From Actinomycetota bacterium (GTDB lineage: Bacteria > Actinomycetota > Coriobacteriia > Anaerosomatales > Anaerosomataceae): DNA of 6,296 nucleotides. Shown here piece after piece: positions 1 to 6,103 of the stretch. The DNA is taken from NCBI GenBank assembly GCA_011372845.1, contig DSAI01000116.1, forward strand, positions 1 through 6,296, given 5' to 3'. The position numbers were made by a program, and so were the translations under genes. The stretch's first letter is position 1. Every line of letters begins with the position of its first letter. A model generated the notes under the pieces. The model was not told where the DNA came from, searched no databases, and saw only the letters and a list, made by a program, of their open reading frames with translations.

Positions 1-705
1 GACGTCAGCGATATCTCCCGCGTTGAGATGCGTTCCGAATGCTTCGGGAGTTGCATCGGACCAGAGGGTCCACTTGTAGAACGTGAAGTTGCCGGCGGTC
101 TGTTCGCGCGCATACACAACGGTGTCACCGTCGATGTCCCAAGAACCTTCGTAGGGACTCACGGATCCGGGTACCTGCTGGTTCATGTACTGCGGCCAGT
201 CGACGCAGTAGTACTTCAGGTAGTCCAAGCCTGCATCGTGCCACAGGATGTACCGGCCCGAGATACGCGGGAGCGTCTGCGCCGCGGTCTCGTTCGTGAC
301 CGCGCGCCAGTTATACCAACTCGTGTTGTACATGTAGATATTCAGGTGTGCGTTGAGTGTGCTCTGGTAGACCACCGTATCCATCGAGACATCGGGATTG
401 GTGTCATCCACGTTGTTGTCGCCGGTGCGATCGCTCGCCTCCTGGACCGCACCCGTCTCGATGTCGTAGACCTTGATATCTGTGTCGAGGGGAGCCACCC
501 CGATTCCGGGCGTGTACTCGTACACGATGTAGCGCCCGTCCATCTCGGGATCGGCCTGGGTTGGAGGCATGAGGTAAGGGCCGCTCTCCCCGGCGATCAC
601 GGTCTCGGAGAACGTTGGCGCCGCGAAGGCAGGCGCCGAAGCGAACGAGATGCTGGCTGCCAGACACACGGCCAGGGCGGTCCGGACAGGGCGAGATACG
701 CTCAT
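1..705 (-). CDS. Secreted TolB/WD40-like beta-propeller repeat protein, N-terminal part (cut by window edge)
   Basis: The reading frame opens with ATG at 705 and stays open for 235 codons to the left edge, so the C-terminus is missing. A GTGGGGG ribosome binding site lies six bases upstream of the ATG. Residues 1-28 form a Sec signal peptide: Arg residues at 5 and 8, a hydrophobic core, then APAFA before a probable cleavage at 28/29. The mature part shows a repeating strand motif (DGRYIVYEY at 56, SMDTVVYQS at 107, SGRYILWHD at 149, DGDTVVYAR at 192), spaced about 42-51 residues apart, with a VYDIETG strand near 79-85. This pattern is typical of the blades of TolB/PD40-type beta-propellers exported to the cell surface, and four blades are visible. 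No catalytic residues can be assigned; a role in surface binding or as part of a larger exported protein is inference. It lies 97 bases downstream of the DgcN-like gene on the same strand. The antisense frame is also long and open, but it looks like a shadow. Confidence 0.8.
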   Translation of the reverse strand, partial: MSVSRPVRTALAVCLAASISFASAPAFAAPTFSETVIAGESGPYLMPPTQADPEMDGRYIVYEYTPGIGVAPLDTDIKVYDIETGAVQEASDRTGDNNVDDTNPDVSMDTVVYQSTLNAHLNIYMYNTSWYNWRAVTNETAAQTLPRISGRYILWHDAGLDYLKYYCVDWPQYMNQQVPGSVSPYEGSWDIDGDTVVYAREQTAGNFTFYKWTLWSDATPEAFGTHLNAGDIADV

Positions 706-802
706 GATGCACCCCCACGCTCCGGCCATCCCGTTGCGGCCGCTTGATACTCAGTACCCATTACGGGGCCTCAGCAACACCGGCCTGCGCGTGGCGCGCG
801 GT

Positions 803-1960
803 CTATGCGCCAAGCACACGCAGTTCCGGCCCCTCGTCCCGCTGCCCTCGCCCCACCTCGCCGATGTCCGGGAACGCCCGCGTGACCATCTCCACCAGAT
901 CGCCCACCGGGCGGGTAAGGGCGTCCGTGGCCGGGATTCCGAGCTCGAGCTCGTACATCAGGATGGCCGCCGTCACATCGGCATCGGTCATCCCCTCGTG
1001 ATTGATGGTGAGGCCGATCACCTGCGTATCGGCGAACGTCTCGATCAGGTTGATCTCGACAGCCGGCGACGGAACGGGCAGGCCCCCGAAGTCGCAACGG
1101 ATCTTGCGAGCGGGCGCGTGCTGCAGGATGACGGCCTGCGGTTGGCTGCCGCGGAGGATGAACCCCGACGACAGGTACGCAGGATGGCCGAGCGCGCTCT
1201 GCCCTTCGATGATGATCAAATCGGGATGCTCCGCTGAAAACGCACTGACGACCGCGCCCTCCACCTCGCCCGCGCAGAACTGGCTCGGCATCGCGTCCAG
1301 GGCGACGCCGTATCGTGCACCCTGGATGAGCCCCGTCTGGCCGGTCGCGATCATCACAGCGTGCATCCCGCGCTCGTTCAGCGCGCGTGTGAGCAGCGTT
1401 GCCGTCGTCCGCTTGCCGATGGCGCAGTCCGTTCCCAGGATTGCGATGCGCGGGCACGTGACCTCGGCGATGCTGCCATCAAAGAGCCGGAGGTCCCTCT
1501 TGTCGGGGGGTCGCCGAACGTCTCTGATCGCCACCTGATGTTCCGCCTGGGCCGCGATGAACACGGGATCGTCGCCGAGGAATTCGTGCAGCCCGCTTAC
1601 GATGTCCATCCCCCGGCTCATCGCCTCCAGCACGACGCCACGCTCATGCACGGAGAGCAGACCGCCTGCGGGCGCGATACCGAAGATGAACACGTCGGGA
1701 GTGCACTGCGCAACGGCAACGGCCTCGGCGAGGTCTCGGCGGATGGTGATGCCGTTGTGAGCGTCTCCAAGCACTTCACCGGCGTCGAGGCCGGCCTTCT
1801 CGCTGTCTATGACCGAGACGATCCTGTACTTGTCTGACTGGCGGACCAGACCGTTCGCTGTCTTGCCATCGATCCCGCCGAAGTTCGCTTCGCAGTAGAT
1901 GACGGCCGTCGGGACGTGCGTGCTGGCACGAACCGGCCTCAGCCGCTGGGTAGGTGACAT
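803..1960 (-). CDS. DUF1611 family protein, DgcN-like (putative D-glutamate N-acetyltransferase)
   Basis: A 385-residue protein with the two-domain layout of the DUF1611 family: an N-terminal Rossmann-like domain (about residues 17-125, with TAVIYCEANFGG and DVFIFGIAPAGG) and a C-terminal P-loop-like domain. The second domain carries GTDCAIGKRTTA at 176-187 (a Walker A variant), ATGQTG at 205-210, IIEGQSALGHP at 250-260 and HAPARK at 281-286. A studied member, DgcN, acetylates D-glutamate at its amino group, after which DgcA completes its catabolism. That function is transferred here by family only, and the substrate could differ. I chose ATG 1960 because AGGAGA (1965-1970) precedes it at a good distance. 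The frame also opens 37 codons further upstream at 2071, but those residues are low-complexity and unlike the family. No dipeptide epimerase (dgcA) partner lies in the window; the gene stands head-to-head with a radical SAM gene. The last 20 residues are a loosely conserved tail. Older annotations call such proteins NAD-dependent epimerase/dehydratase. Confidence 0.88.
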   Translation of the reverse strand: MSPTQRLRPVRASTHVPTAVIYCEANFGGIDGKTANGLVRQSDKYRIVSVIDSEKAGLDAGEVLGDAHNGITIRRDLAEAVAVAQCTPDVFIFGIAPAGGLLSVHERGVVLEAMSRGMDIVSGLHEFLGDDPVFIAAQAEHQVAIRDVRRPPDKRDLRLFDGSIAEVTCPRIAILGTDCAIGKRTTATLLTRALNERGMHAVMIATGQTGLIQGARYGVALDAMPSQFCAGEVEGAVVSAFSAEHPDLIIIEGQSALGHPAYLSSGFILRGSQPQAVILQHAPARKIRCDFGGLPVPSPAVEINLIETFADTQVIGLTINHEGMTDADVTAAILMYELELGIPATDALTRPVGDLVEMVTRAFPDIGEVGRGQRDEGPELRVLGA

Positions 1961-1964
1961 GGGG

Positions 1965-1970
1965 TCTCCT
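1965..1970 (-). promoter_or_regulatory. Ribosome binding site of the DgcN-like gene
   Basis: AGGAGA followed by CCCC and the ATG at 1960. It decides the start in favour of 1960 over the upstream in-frame ATG at 2071, which has no comparable site. Confidence 0.7.
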
Positions 1971-2138
1971 GAAGATGACGGAGAACCGATCGACCCGGCA
2001 CATGGGCAGCTGCCGTATCGCACGGACTCCGGACTGCGGCTGCCGGTCTGAAGGGACTCCAGCAAGTTCATCGCGACGGATCCGCGGGCGCTGATGCCGA
2101 TGATGCGCTGTGTCCCAGCCGAGGTAGGGCACGCGCAA

Positions 2139-2152
2139 TCTCGAGGTCGAGA
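2139..2152. repeat. Perfect 6-bp inverted repeat TCTCGA-GG-TCGAGA
   Basis: A 14-base palindrome with a two-base centre. It lies just downstream of the minus-strand candidate -10 element, close to where transcription toward the DgcN-like gene would begin, so it could be an operator for a dimeric regulator. Function is inferred from position only; short palindromes are fairly common by chance in GC-rich DNA. Confidence 0.35.
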
Positions 2153-2160
2153 GTGTCTCC

Positions 2161-2169
2161 ACTATACCA
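2161..2169 (-). promoter_or_regulatory. Candidate extended -10 promoter element toward the DgcN-like gene
   Basis: Read on the minus strand the sequence is TGGTATAGT: a TGn extension followed by TATAGT, which matches five of six bases of the bacterial -10 consensus. No good -35 hexamer lies 16-18 bases upstream, which an extended -10 promoter can tolerate. It would give a leader of roughly 190 bases before the start at 1960. It is one of the few AT-rich spots in this region. Confidence 0.3.
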
Positions 2170-2172
2170 CGT

Positions 2173-2197
2173 GGGCACGGGCGGCCCGACCGTGCCC
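2173..2197 (+). repeat. Inverted repeat GGGCACGG / CCGTGCCC with 9-base loop
   Basis: Perfect 8-bp arms at 2173-2180 and 2190-2197 enclose a nine-base spacer. With the palindrome that follows at 2204-2221 it forms two consecutive potential stem-loops shortly before the radical SAM gene. It has no run of T after it, so it does not look like a standard intrinsic terminator. Leader RNA structure or a protein binding site are both possible. Confidence 0.4.
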
Positions 2198-2203
2198 GGG
2201 GGT

Positions 2204-2221
2204 GCCGTTCGTCCGAACGGC
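2204..2221. repeat. 18-base near-perfect palindrome GCCGTTCGTCCGAACGGC
   Basis: Two 8-base arms (GCCGTTCG and CGAACGGC) flank a two-base centre, 52 bases before the radical SAM start codon. As DNA it has the form of an operator for a dimeric repressor. As RNA it would fold into a 7-bp stem with a four-base loop. A pyrimidine-rich stretch follows rather than a T run. Regulatory function is inferred from its symmetry and position. Confidence 0.45.
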
Positions 2222-2260
2222 TCCACCACCCTCCCCTCTACTGGGAACAACGAAGGATAT

Positions 2261-2267
2261 GGAGGTG
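2261..2267 (+). promoter_or_regulatory. Ribosome binding site of the radical SAM gene
   Basis: GGAGGTG lies six bases before ATG 2274. It decides between that start, the in-frame ATG at 2259 (which overlaps this site and has only a badly spaced AAGG before it) and the much more upstream ATG at 2094. Confidence 0.75.
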
Positions 2268-2273
2268 ACGGCC

Positions 2274-3824
2274 ATGGATTCCACCGACACGATGCGCGTG
2301 GCCCTGATCGAAGCCGGCTCGCCGGGCCTCAACATCTACTCGCACGTCGCGATGGGACGGGGCGTGCCGCTGCTCGCCACGGTGCTTCACCACGCCGGCT
2401 ACGACGTGCGTGCGTTCGTTGAGGACATCTCGGGCAAGGGATCCGTGGACTGGGACTTCGTGCGCACCGCCGACGCCGTCGGCTTCTCGGCCATCACGTG
2501 CACGCTCACGAGGACCGCCGCCCTCATCGCCGAGGCCCGGCGTGTCGTTCCGGGCGCGCCAATCGTCCTCGGCGGACCCGAGCCGACGTGCGCTCCCGAG
2601 CGGGCGTTCGAGGCCGGTGCCGACTACGTGATCAGGGGCGAGGCCGAGTTCTCGCTCCCGCAACTGCTGGAAGCCCTGCGCAGCCACCCGCACGGCGCAC
2701 CTCCGAACACGGCCCTGCAGAGCATACCCGGCATCGTCTGGCGGGGGCACGATGGGCTCGTGTTCGGCCCCTCGCCCGTGCAGCTGACGCGCGCCGAGGT
2801 CTGCGCTCTGCCGCTGATCGACATGTCGCTCGTTGAAGGATCGGCGGACCGTACGACCGGGCTCGTGTGGCGATCGCGTGGCTGCCCCGACCGGTGTTCG
2901 TTCTGCGAGGTCCACGAGATTTGGCCGCGATACATCTTGCGGAACGAGGAGACGAGCGTGGACGAGCTTCTCGGCTGCCAGTCGGAAGGCCGGGGCAACG
3001 TCTTCCTCATCGATGACAACGCCGCCGCCAACAAGCCGTCGTTCAAGGAGTTCCTGCGCGGCGCCATCGAGCGCGGGTATGCGGGGTCTATCGCCATCCA
3101 GCTTCGAGCGGATGCTGTGTTCGACCGGTTCGGCCGCCTCGACAAGGAGCTGCTCAGACTTCTGCACGACCTCGCGCCGATGACGATGCTGTGCATCGGC
3201 GTGGAGTCGTCGGAGGACAGTGACCTCGACGAGGTCGGCAAGCACATCAGCAGCGACCGCATGGCCGCAGCTCTCGCAGCGATGCGCCGCCACGGTCTGC
3301 TCGTGCACGGCATGCTCATCGCATTTGCGGGAGACACCGCGGAGACGCTCAAGCGCAACGGGCGATTCGCCCGCAAGTACCTCACGTCGCTGCAGTACCT
3401 TTTCGAGACGCCTCTACCCGGGACCAAGAGCACAGCCGAGCACGAGGCGGCAGGCCGCGTGCTCTTCCACGAGATCGGGCACCTCAGGTTCCTCGACGGG
3501 ATGCATGTCGCCGTCCGTCCGGAGCGGATGTCCGCACGGGAGATGCAGGAGCTGGTCACAGCCGAGTACCGGGCCTTCTACTCGCGGCTGAGGATAGTGC
3601 GGGCCTTCCTTGCGGGGTTGCTGCTGAGGCACCGGCGGCTGGGACCTGGCCAGCGTCGCTACCTGCACGAGCTCCCGCCAGCCGCACGTCTCCGCGAATG
3701 GGCGTGGATGCACCTGCAGTTCAAGTTCGCGCCGTGGGCCGTGCTGCGCACCGGCCGGCAGCGGGTGCTTGCGTTCCTCGAGGATGCCGAGTACGCCCAG
3801 TACCTCGGCTCGCTCGAAGGGTGA
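2274..3824 (+). CDS. B12-binding domain radical SAM protein
   Basis: A 516-residue protein. The N-terminal domain (about 7-130) has the Rossmann-type fold signature of cobalamin-binding domains (MRVALIEAG at 7, GVPLLATVLHHAGYDV at 30, DAVGFSAIT near 67, GAPIVLGGPEPT near 94, DYVIRGEAE near 117). No DxHxxG motif is seen, so cobalamin, if bound, would lack the His ligand, as is usual in the BchE/P-methylase/HpnJ-like class. The radical SAM core begins with RSRGCPDRCSFC; Cys204, Cys208 and Cys211 are the CxxxCxxC ligands of the 4Fe-4S cluster, and it continues through FLIDDNAAAN (244-253), QLRAD (276-280) and GVESS (309-313). A C-terminal region follows (FETPLPGT at 377, FLDGMHVAVRPERMS at 406, then YRAFYS at 432). 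The enzymes make a 5'-deoxyadenosyl radical from S-adenosylmethionine; the substrate cannot be told from the sequence, and methylation or rearrangement of a lipid, tetrapyrrole or secondary metabolite is typical. The last 80 residues are rich in Arg, Leu and aromatic residues. It is transcribed divergently from the DgcN-like gene. Confidence 0.9.
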   Translation: MDSTDTMRVALIEAGSPGLNIYSHVAMGRGVPLLATVLHHAGYDVRAFVEDISGKGSVDWDFVRTADAVGFSAITCTLTRTAALIAEARRVVPGAPIVLGGPEPTCAPERAFEAGADYVIRGEAEFSLPQLLEALRSHPHGAPPNTALQSIPGIVWRGHDGLVFGPSPVQLTRAEVCALPLIDMSLVEGSADRTTGLVWRSRGCPDRCSFCEVHEIWPRYILRNEETSVDELLGCQSEGRGNVFLIDDNAAANKPSFKEFLRGAIERGYAGSIAIQLRADAVFDRFGRLDKELLRLLHDLAPMTMLCIGVESSEDSDLDEVGKHISSDRMAAALAAMRRHGLLVHGMLIAFAGDTAETLKRNGRFARKYLTSLQYLFETPLPGTKSTAEHEAAGRVLFHEIGHLRFLDGMHVAVRPERMSAREMQELVTAEYRAFYSRLRIVRAFLAGLLLRHRRLGPGQRRYLHELPPAARLREWAWMHLQFKFAPWAVLRTGRQRVLAFLEDAEYAQYLGSLEG

Positions 3825-3841
3825 TGGGGCCGGGGGCCCCA
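3825..3841. terminator. Candidate bidirectional terminator hairpin between convergent genes
   Basis: TGGGGCC-GGG-GGCCCCA is a perfect 7-bp stem with a three-base loop. It starts on the base after the radical SAM stop codon and lies 17 bases beyond the phosphoesterase stop. Its place in the 33-base gap between convergent genes suggests termination on both strands. Neither strand has the T-tract of a classical intrinsic terminator, so the role is inferred. Confidence 0.45.
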
Positions 3842-3857
3842 CGCGCCGCGCTCAGCC

Positions 3858-5216
3858 CTACTCCGTGAGCGGCAGCACCACATCGTTGTCGGCCGGTTCG
3901 GGATCGTCCCACAGCCCGTCGGTCACATAGCGCTGCTGCGACCAGATGAACCGGCCCCAGAGGTCCAGCCTGCTGTTGTCGATCGGCGGCTTGGCCGAGA
4001 GGTCCTCGTCACCCTCGTAGTGCGCCACGAACGCCGGCGCCACATGGTCGGCGATGTAGCGCGACTGGTCCTCCGAGACGTTGTAGCCGCGCGACACGTC
4101 GTACGCCTCCGATGCGATGGTCGCAAGCACGAAGGCGCGGGCCTGCTCGCCGAAATCGGTGCCGGGCTTCAGCCGGTCCACGATCGTCTCCGAGCGCACC
4201 TCGAGCTCATCTCCGGACAGTTCGCAGTAGCGTATGGGGCACGGCGCCGTTGCGAGCGAGCCGGTCTCGATGTCGTAGAGGAAGCCGCTGTCCTCGTAGT
4301 CGGCGCGCGCGATGTCCTGGGCGTGATAGTGGCCCGTGAACACCACGCGCACGCCGTACGATGCGAGCAGCTCACCCACCCAGAGGTGGTCCTCCACCAG
4401 ATACTCGGGGTGGAGCTTCGCCTGACCGTCCCAGTGCTCCACAACGCCGTGGTGCATCATGCCGATCACCACCGCGCCCTCGGCCCGGGCCTCCTGAAGG
4501 ACCTCCTCGATCCAGTCGACCTGCGCCTGGGTGAACGCTCCGCCCGTGACCTCTTCCCCGCCGGGCTCGTTCTCCTCCGAGCGGGTCGAGTCGAGCGCCA
4601 GAAGCCACAGGCCTTCGACCGGCTCGGCCACGTAGCTGAGCGAGGTCTCATCGGCCATGATCGCATCTCCGTAGCCGAAGTCGCGGTACACCCCGGCGAA
4701 CTCCTCCTGCGAGACGGCAGGCACCGGGATCTTCTCGGTGCCGCGGAATTCGAACGCCTCCGGGTTGTTCGCGTCGTGGTTGCCGGGCACCACGTACACA
4801 TCAACGCCCGCCTCTCTCAAACGCGCCAGGGCTGAGGAGACCGCCTCGTGGTTGACGACTTCGCCGTCCTTCGTGAGGTCGCCGGGCACCAGAACGAAGT
4901 CGACCCCGGACGCGAGCACGTCGTCGATCGCAAGATCGAGCAGATCGGCGGTGTCCTGCAGCAACTTGCGGTCCGAGCCGAGAACGTCCTCGAACGCCTC
5001 CCCGCTCGTGCCGAGCGATGTGTCGTAGTAGTGGAGGTCGCTCATCACGGCGAACCGGGCCTCGGGGTACGCGGTGACCTCCACCGCGGGCTCGGCCATG
5101 GCGTATTCCAAGCCCGGCAGGCTCTCGAGGTATCCCGAGACGGCCAGGTAGGCCACGCCAAGCGTCACCAGCACCGCCAGGGTGCCGAGTATCAGGGTGC
5201 GGGTGCTCGACTTCAT
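3858..5216 (-). CDS. Membrane-anchored calcineurin-like metallophosphoesterase
   Basis: A 452-residue protein with one hydrophobic helix at about 8-28, acting as an uncleaved anchor or signal sequence, so the catalytic domain should face outside the membrane. All blocks of the calcineurin-like fold are present: SDLHYYD with Asp60 and His62, PGDLTKDGE with Asp113, VPGNHD with Asn146 and His147, MMHHG with His255/His256, and TGHYHAQD with His296 and His298. These bind the two metal ions that hydrolyse phosphoesters. The substrate is unknown; nucleotide, phospholipid or cell-wall phosphates are possible. After the core, about 120 residues (330-452) form an uncharacterised acidic and aromatic-rich domain. 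The start is uncertain by two codons: GGAGG (5227-5231) lies ten bases before ATG 5216 and four bases before an in-frame GTG at 5222. The frame extends further upstream to 5414, but that part overlaps the neighbouring DUF305 gene and looks like shadow sequence. It lies 53 bases after the DUF305 gene on the same strand, probably in one transcript. Confidence 0.9.
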   Translation of the reverse strand: MKSSTRTLILGTLAVLVTLGVAYLAVSGYLESLPGLEYAMAEPAVEVTAYPEARFAVMSDLHYYDTSLGTSGEAFEDVLGSDRKLLQDTADLLDLAIDDVLASGVDFVLVPGDLTKDGEVVNHEAVSSALARLREAGVDVYVVPGNHDANNPEAFEFRGTEKIPVPAVSQEEFAGVYRDFGYGDAIMADETSLSYVAEPVEGLWLLALDSTRSEENEPGGEEVTGGAFTQAQVDWIEEVLQEARAEGAVVIGMMHHGVVEHWDGQAKLHPEYLVEDHLWVGELLASYGVRVVFTGHYHAQDIARADYEDSGFLYDIETGSLATAPCPIRYCELSGDELEVRSETIVDRLKPGTDFGEQARAFVLATIASEAYDVSRGYNVSEDQSRYIADHVAPAFVAHYEGDEDLSAKPPIDNSRLDLWGRFIWSQQRYVTDGLWDDPEPADNDVVLPLTE

Positions 5217-5269
5217 GCTCACGTTGCCTCCGGGGGTCTGCGTGCCGCTTGATGGGCCGGGCTCGCCCA

Positions 5270-5794
5270 CTAGTATACGGGCACCGGCCTGGCTTCCGCC
5301 TCGGCTTCCGTGGTGGCCAGGCCGTTGACGCTGATGTCTTCGATCAGCCACTCCATCTCGCGGATCTCGCGCTCCTGCGCATCGATGATCGCGTCCGCAA
5401 GCGCCCTCACACACACGTCCTCGATCTGCGCGTTCTCGCTCGTGAGGATCGCGATCGAGTGGTGCGGGATCATCCCCTGCATGTAGTCGGTATCGGTCAC
5501 CGTCACCTGGCCGCAGATGAGGAACACGGTGACAGCGAACACCACAATGGCACCGGCGAAGATCGCCACATTGACCGCGGTCCTCGTGTACATGCGCCGC
5601 ATGTAGGCCAGCATGACCACCGTCATGGATGCGCCCATCATCACGGTCATCAGAATCCGCATCTCGCTGATCCGCGCATGCCCGAGGATGTCGGCCGAGT
5701 TCACATACATGAGCAGGTGCATCACCGCCATCGATGTGGCGATCATCGCGAAGAACCGCAGATACGCCGTGCCACAGGTGCGTTCAGACTGCAT
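5270..5794 (-). CDS. DUF305 domain membrane protein
   Basis: A 174-residue protein with three predicted transmembrane helices at about 12-30, 46-64 and 74-94, rich in Met, Ile and Val. A DUF305 segment follows at 101-152. Its signature MIPHHSIAILTSENA (108-122) has the paired histidines 111-112, followed by LADAIIDAQEREIREMEWL (132-150). DUF305 is a ferritin-like helical domain of unsettled function; secreted members are often found with copper or metal handling genes, but no such gene is seen here. The tail is acidic and then proline-rich (EAEAEARPVPVY). ATG 5794 is supported by a strong AGGAGG at 5801-5806, six bases upstream. The open frame continues upstream through 6262 and on to the right edge without a stop, but that part is antisense to the racemase and is not needed for this protein. 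It is probably the first gene of a two-gene unit with the phosphoesterase. Confidence 0.9.
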   Translation of the reverse strand: MQSERTCGTAYLRFFAMIATSMAVMHLLMYVNSADILGHARISEMRILMTVMMGASMTVVMLAYMRRMYTRTAVNVAIFAGAIVVFAVTVFLICGQVTVTDTDYMQGMIPHHSIAILTSENAQIEDVCVRALADAIIDAQEREIREMEWLIEDISVNGLATTEAEAEARPVPVY

Positions 5795-5800
5795 AGGAGT

Positions 5801-5806
5801 CCTCCT
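5801..5806 (-). promoter_or_regulatory. Ribosome binding site of the DUF305 gene
   Basis: Consensus AGGAGG, six bases before ATG 5794. It fixes this start even though the frame remains open for more than 150 codons upstream. The following ACTCCT is nearly complementary to the site, so a very small hairpin could form over it. Confidence 0.75.
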
Positions 5807-5855
5807 CCCATCTGGTTGCGAGCTGGCGTGGGAAACACCGCCGCTGCTCTTGTAT

Positions 5856-5892
5856 GTGTACCCGCGCAGGGATCTCCTGGGGGCGGGTACAC
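5856..5892. repeat. Perfect 10-bp inverted repeat in the divergent promoter region
   Basis: GTGTACCCGC (5856-5865) and GCGGGTACAC (5883-5892) are exact reverse complements separated by 17 bases. Inside them a smaller dyad, CAGG-GATCT-CCTG (5867-5879), could extend the stem. The repeat lies between the divergent DUF305 and racemase starts. The arms place a -10-like hexamer on each strand (TACACT at 5888-5893 plus; TACACA on the minus strand at 5859-5854), so the dyad may be a shared operator or a symmetric divergent promoter. No good -35 hexamer was found for either direction. Confidence 0.5.
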
Positions 5893-5932
5893 TGAAGCAC
5901 ACGGGAGAGAGCGCAGCGACGGGAGCGGCACC

Positions 5933-6103
5933 ATGAAGACCATCGGCGTCATCGGCCGCATGAGCTGGGAGTCCACGGTCCCCTACTACCGCGACCTCAA
6001 CGAGCTCGTGAAACGCCGTCTCGGCGGACTCCACTCGGCCAAGGTGGTGCTCTACAGCGTCGACTTCGCCGAGGTGGAGCGCCTGCAGGCCAGCGGTGCG
6101 TGA
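5933..6103 (+). pseudogene. Aspartate/glutamate racemase, truncated N-terminal fragment
   Basis: Only 56 codons remain of an enzyme family that is normally about 230 residues. The start is clear: ATG 5933, with GGGAG seven bases upstream. Residues 1-17 (MKTIGVIGRMSWESTVP), 30-36 (LGGLHSA) and 41-49 (YSVDFAEVE) match the start of the YgeA-like Asp/Glu racemase family very closely. These enzymes interconvert L and D forms using two cysteines, both of which would lie beyond the break, so the product cannot be active. The usual MSWEST motif is preceded by Gly-Gly in the family; here the second Gly is Arg9. The TGA stop at 6101 stands where the family usually has Trp, and the next codons (Asn-Glu-Ala-Gly) still resemble the family, so the homology may run to about 6115. 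Beyond that the DNA codes on the other strand. An assembly chimera could produce the same picture. Confidence 0.8.

Larger units (their letters stand above)
1961..2273. other. Divergent intergenic region with dyad symmetries
   Basis: These 313 bases separate the divergently read DgcN-like and radical SAM genes. Open frames cross it on both strands, but they are arginine- and proline-rich, have no ribosome binding site and look like chance frames in GC-rich DNA. It holds three inverted repeats (2139-2152, 2173-2197, 2204-2221) and one candidate extended -10 element on the minus strand (2161-2169). It probably carries the promoters and control sites of both neighbours. No tRNA or known riboswitch was recognised. 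Confidence 0.6.

Noticed and set aside
28..747. Plus-strand open frame of 239 codons
   Set aside because: Antisense of the secreted beta-propeller gene; its translation has shadow-type composition and no recognisable motif, while the minus strand has a signal peptide and repeats.
787..799. GCGCG-TGG-CGCGC hairpin just after the DgcN-like stop, as a terminator
   Set aside because: Only a five-base stem, no T-tract, and such sequences are frequent in GC-rich DNA.
2068..2250. Small minus-strand gene of 60 codons in the divergent intergenic region
   Set aside because: No ribosome binding site and a composition like the other chance frames there; it would also cover the palindromes, which are better explained as control sites.
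2238..3308. Minus-strand open frame of 356 codons opposite the radical SAM gene
   Set aside because: Antisense of well-conserved radical SAM motifs; rich in His, Arg, Val and Ala with no family resemblance and no ribosome binding site.
4020..4835. Plus-strand open frame of 271 codons opposite the phosphoesterase
   Set aside because: Covers the conserved GNHD and GHYH blocks on the other strand; no motif of its own.
5249..5932. Upstream extension of the racemase frame to 5249 (284 codons)
   Set aside because: It is antisense to the DUF305 gene; the racemase family starts at the equivalent of ATG 5933, which has its own ribosome binding site.
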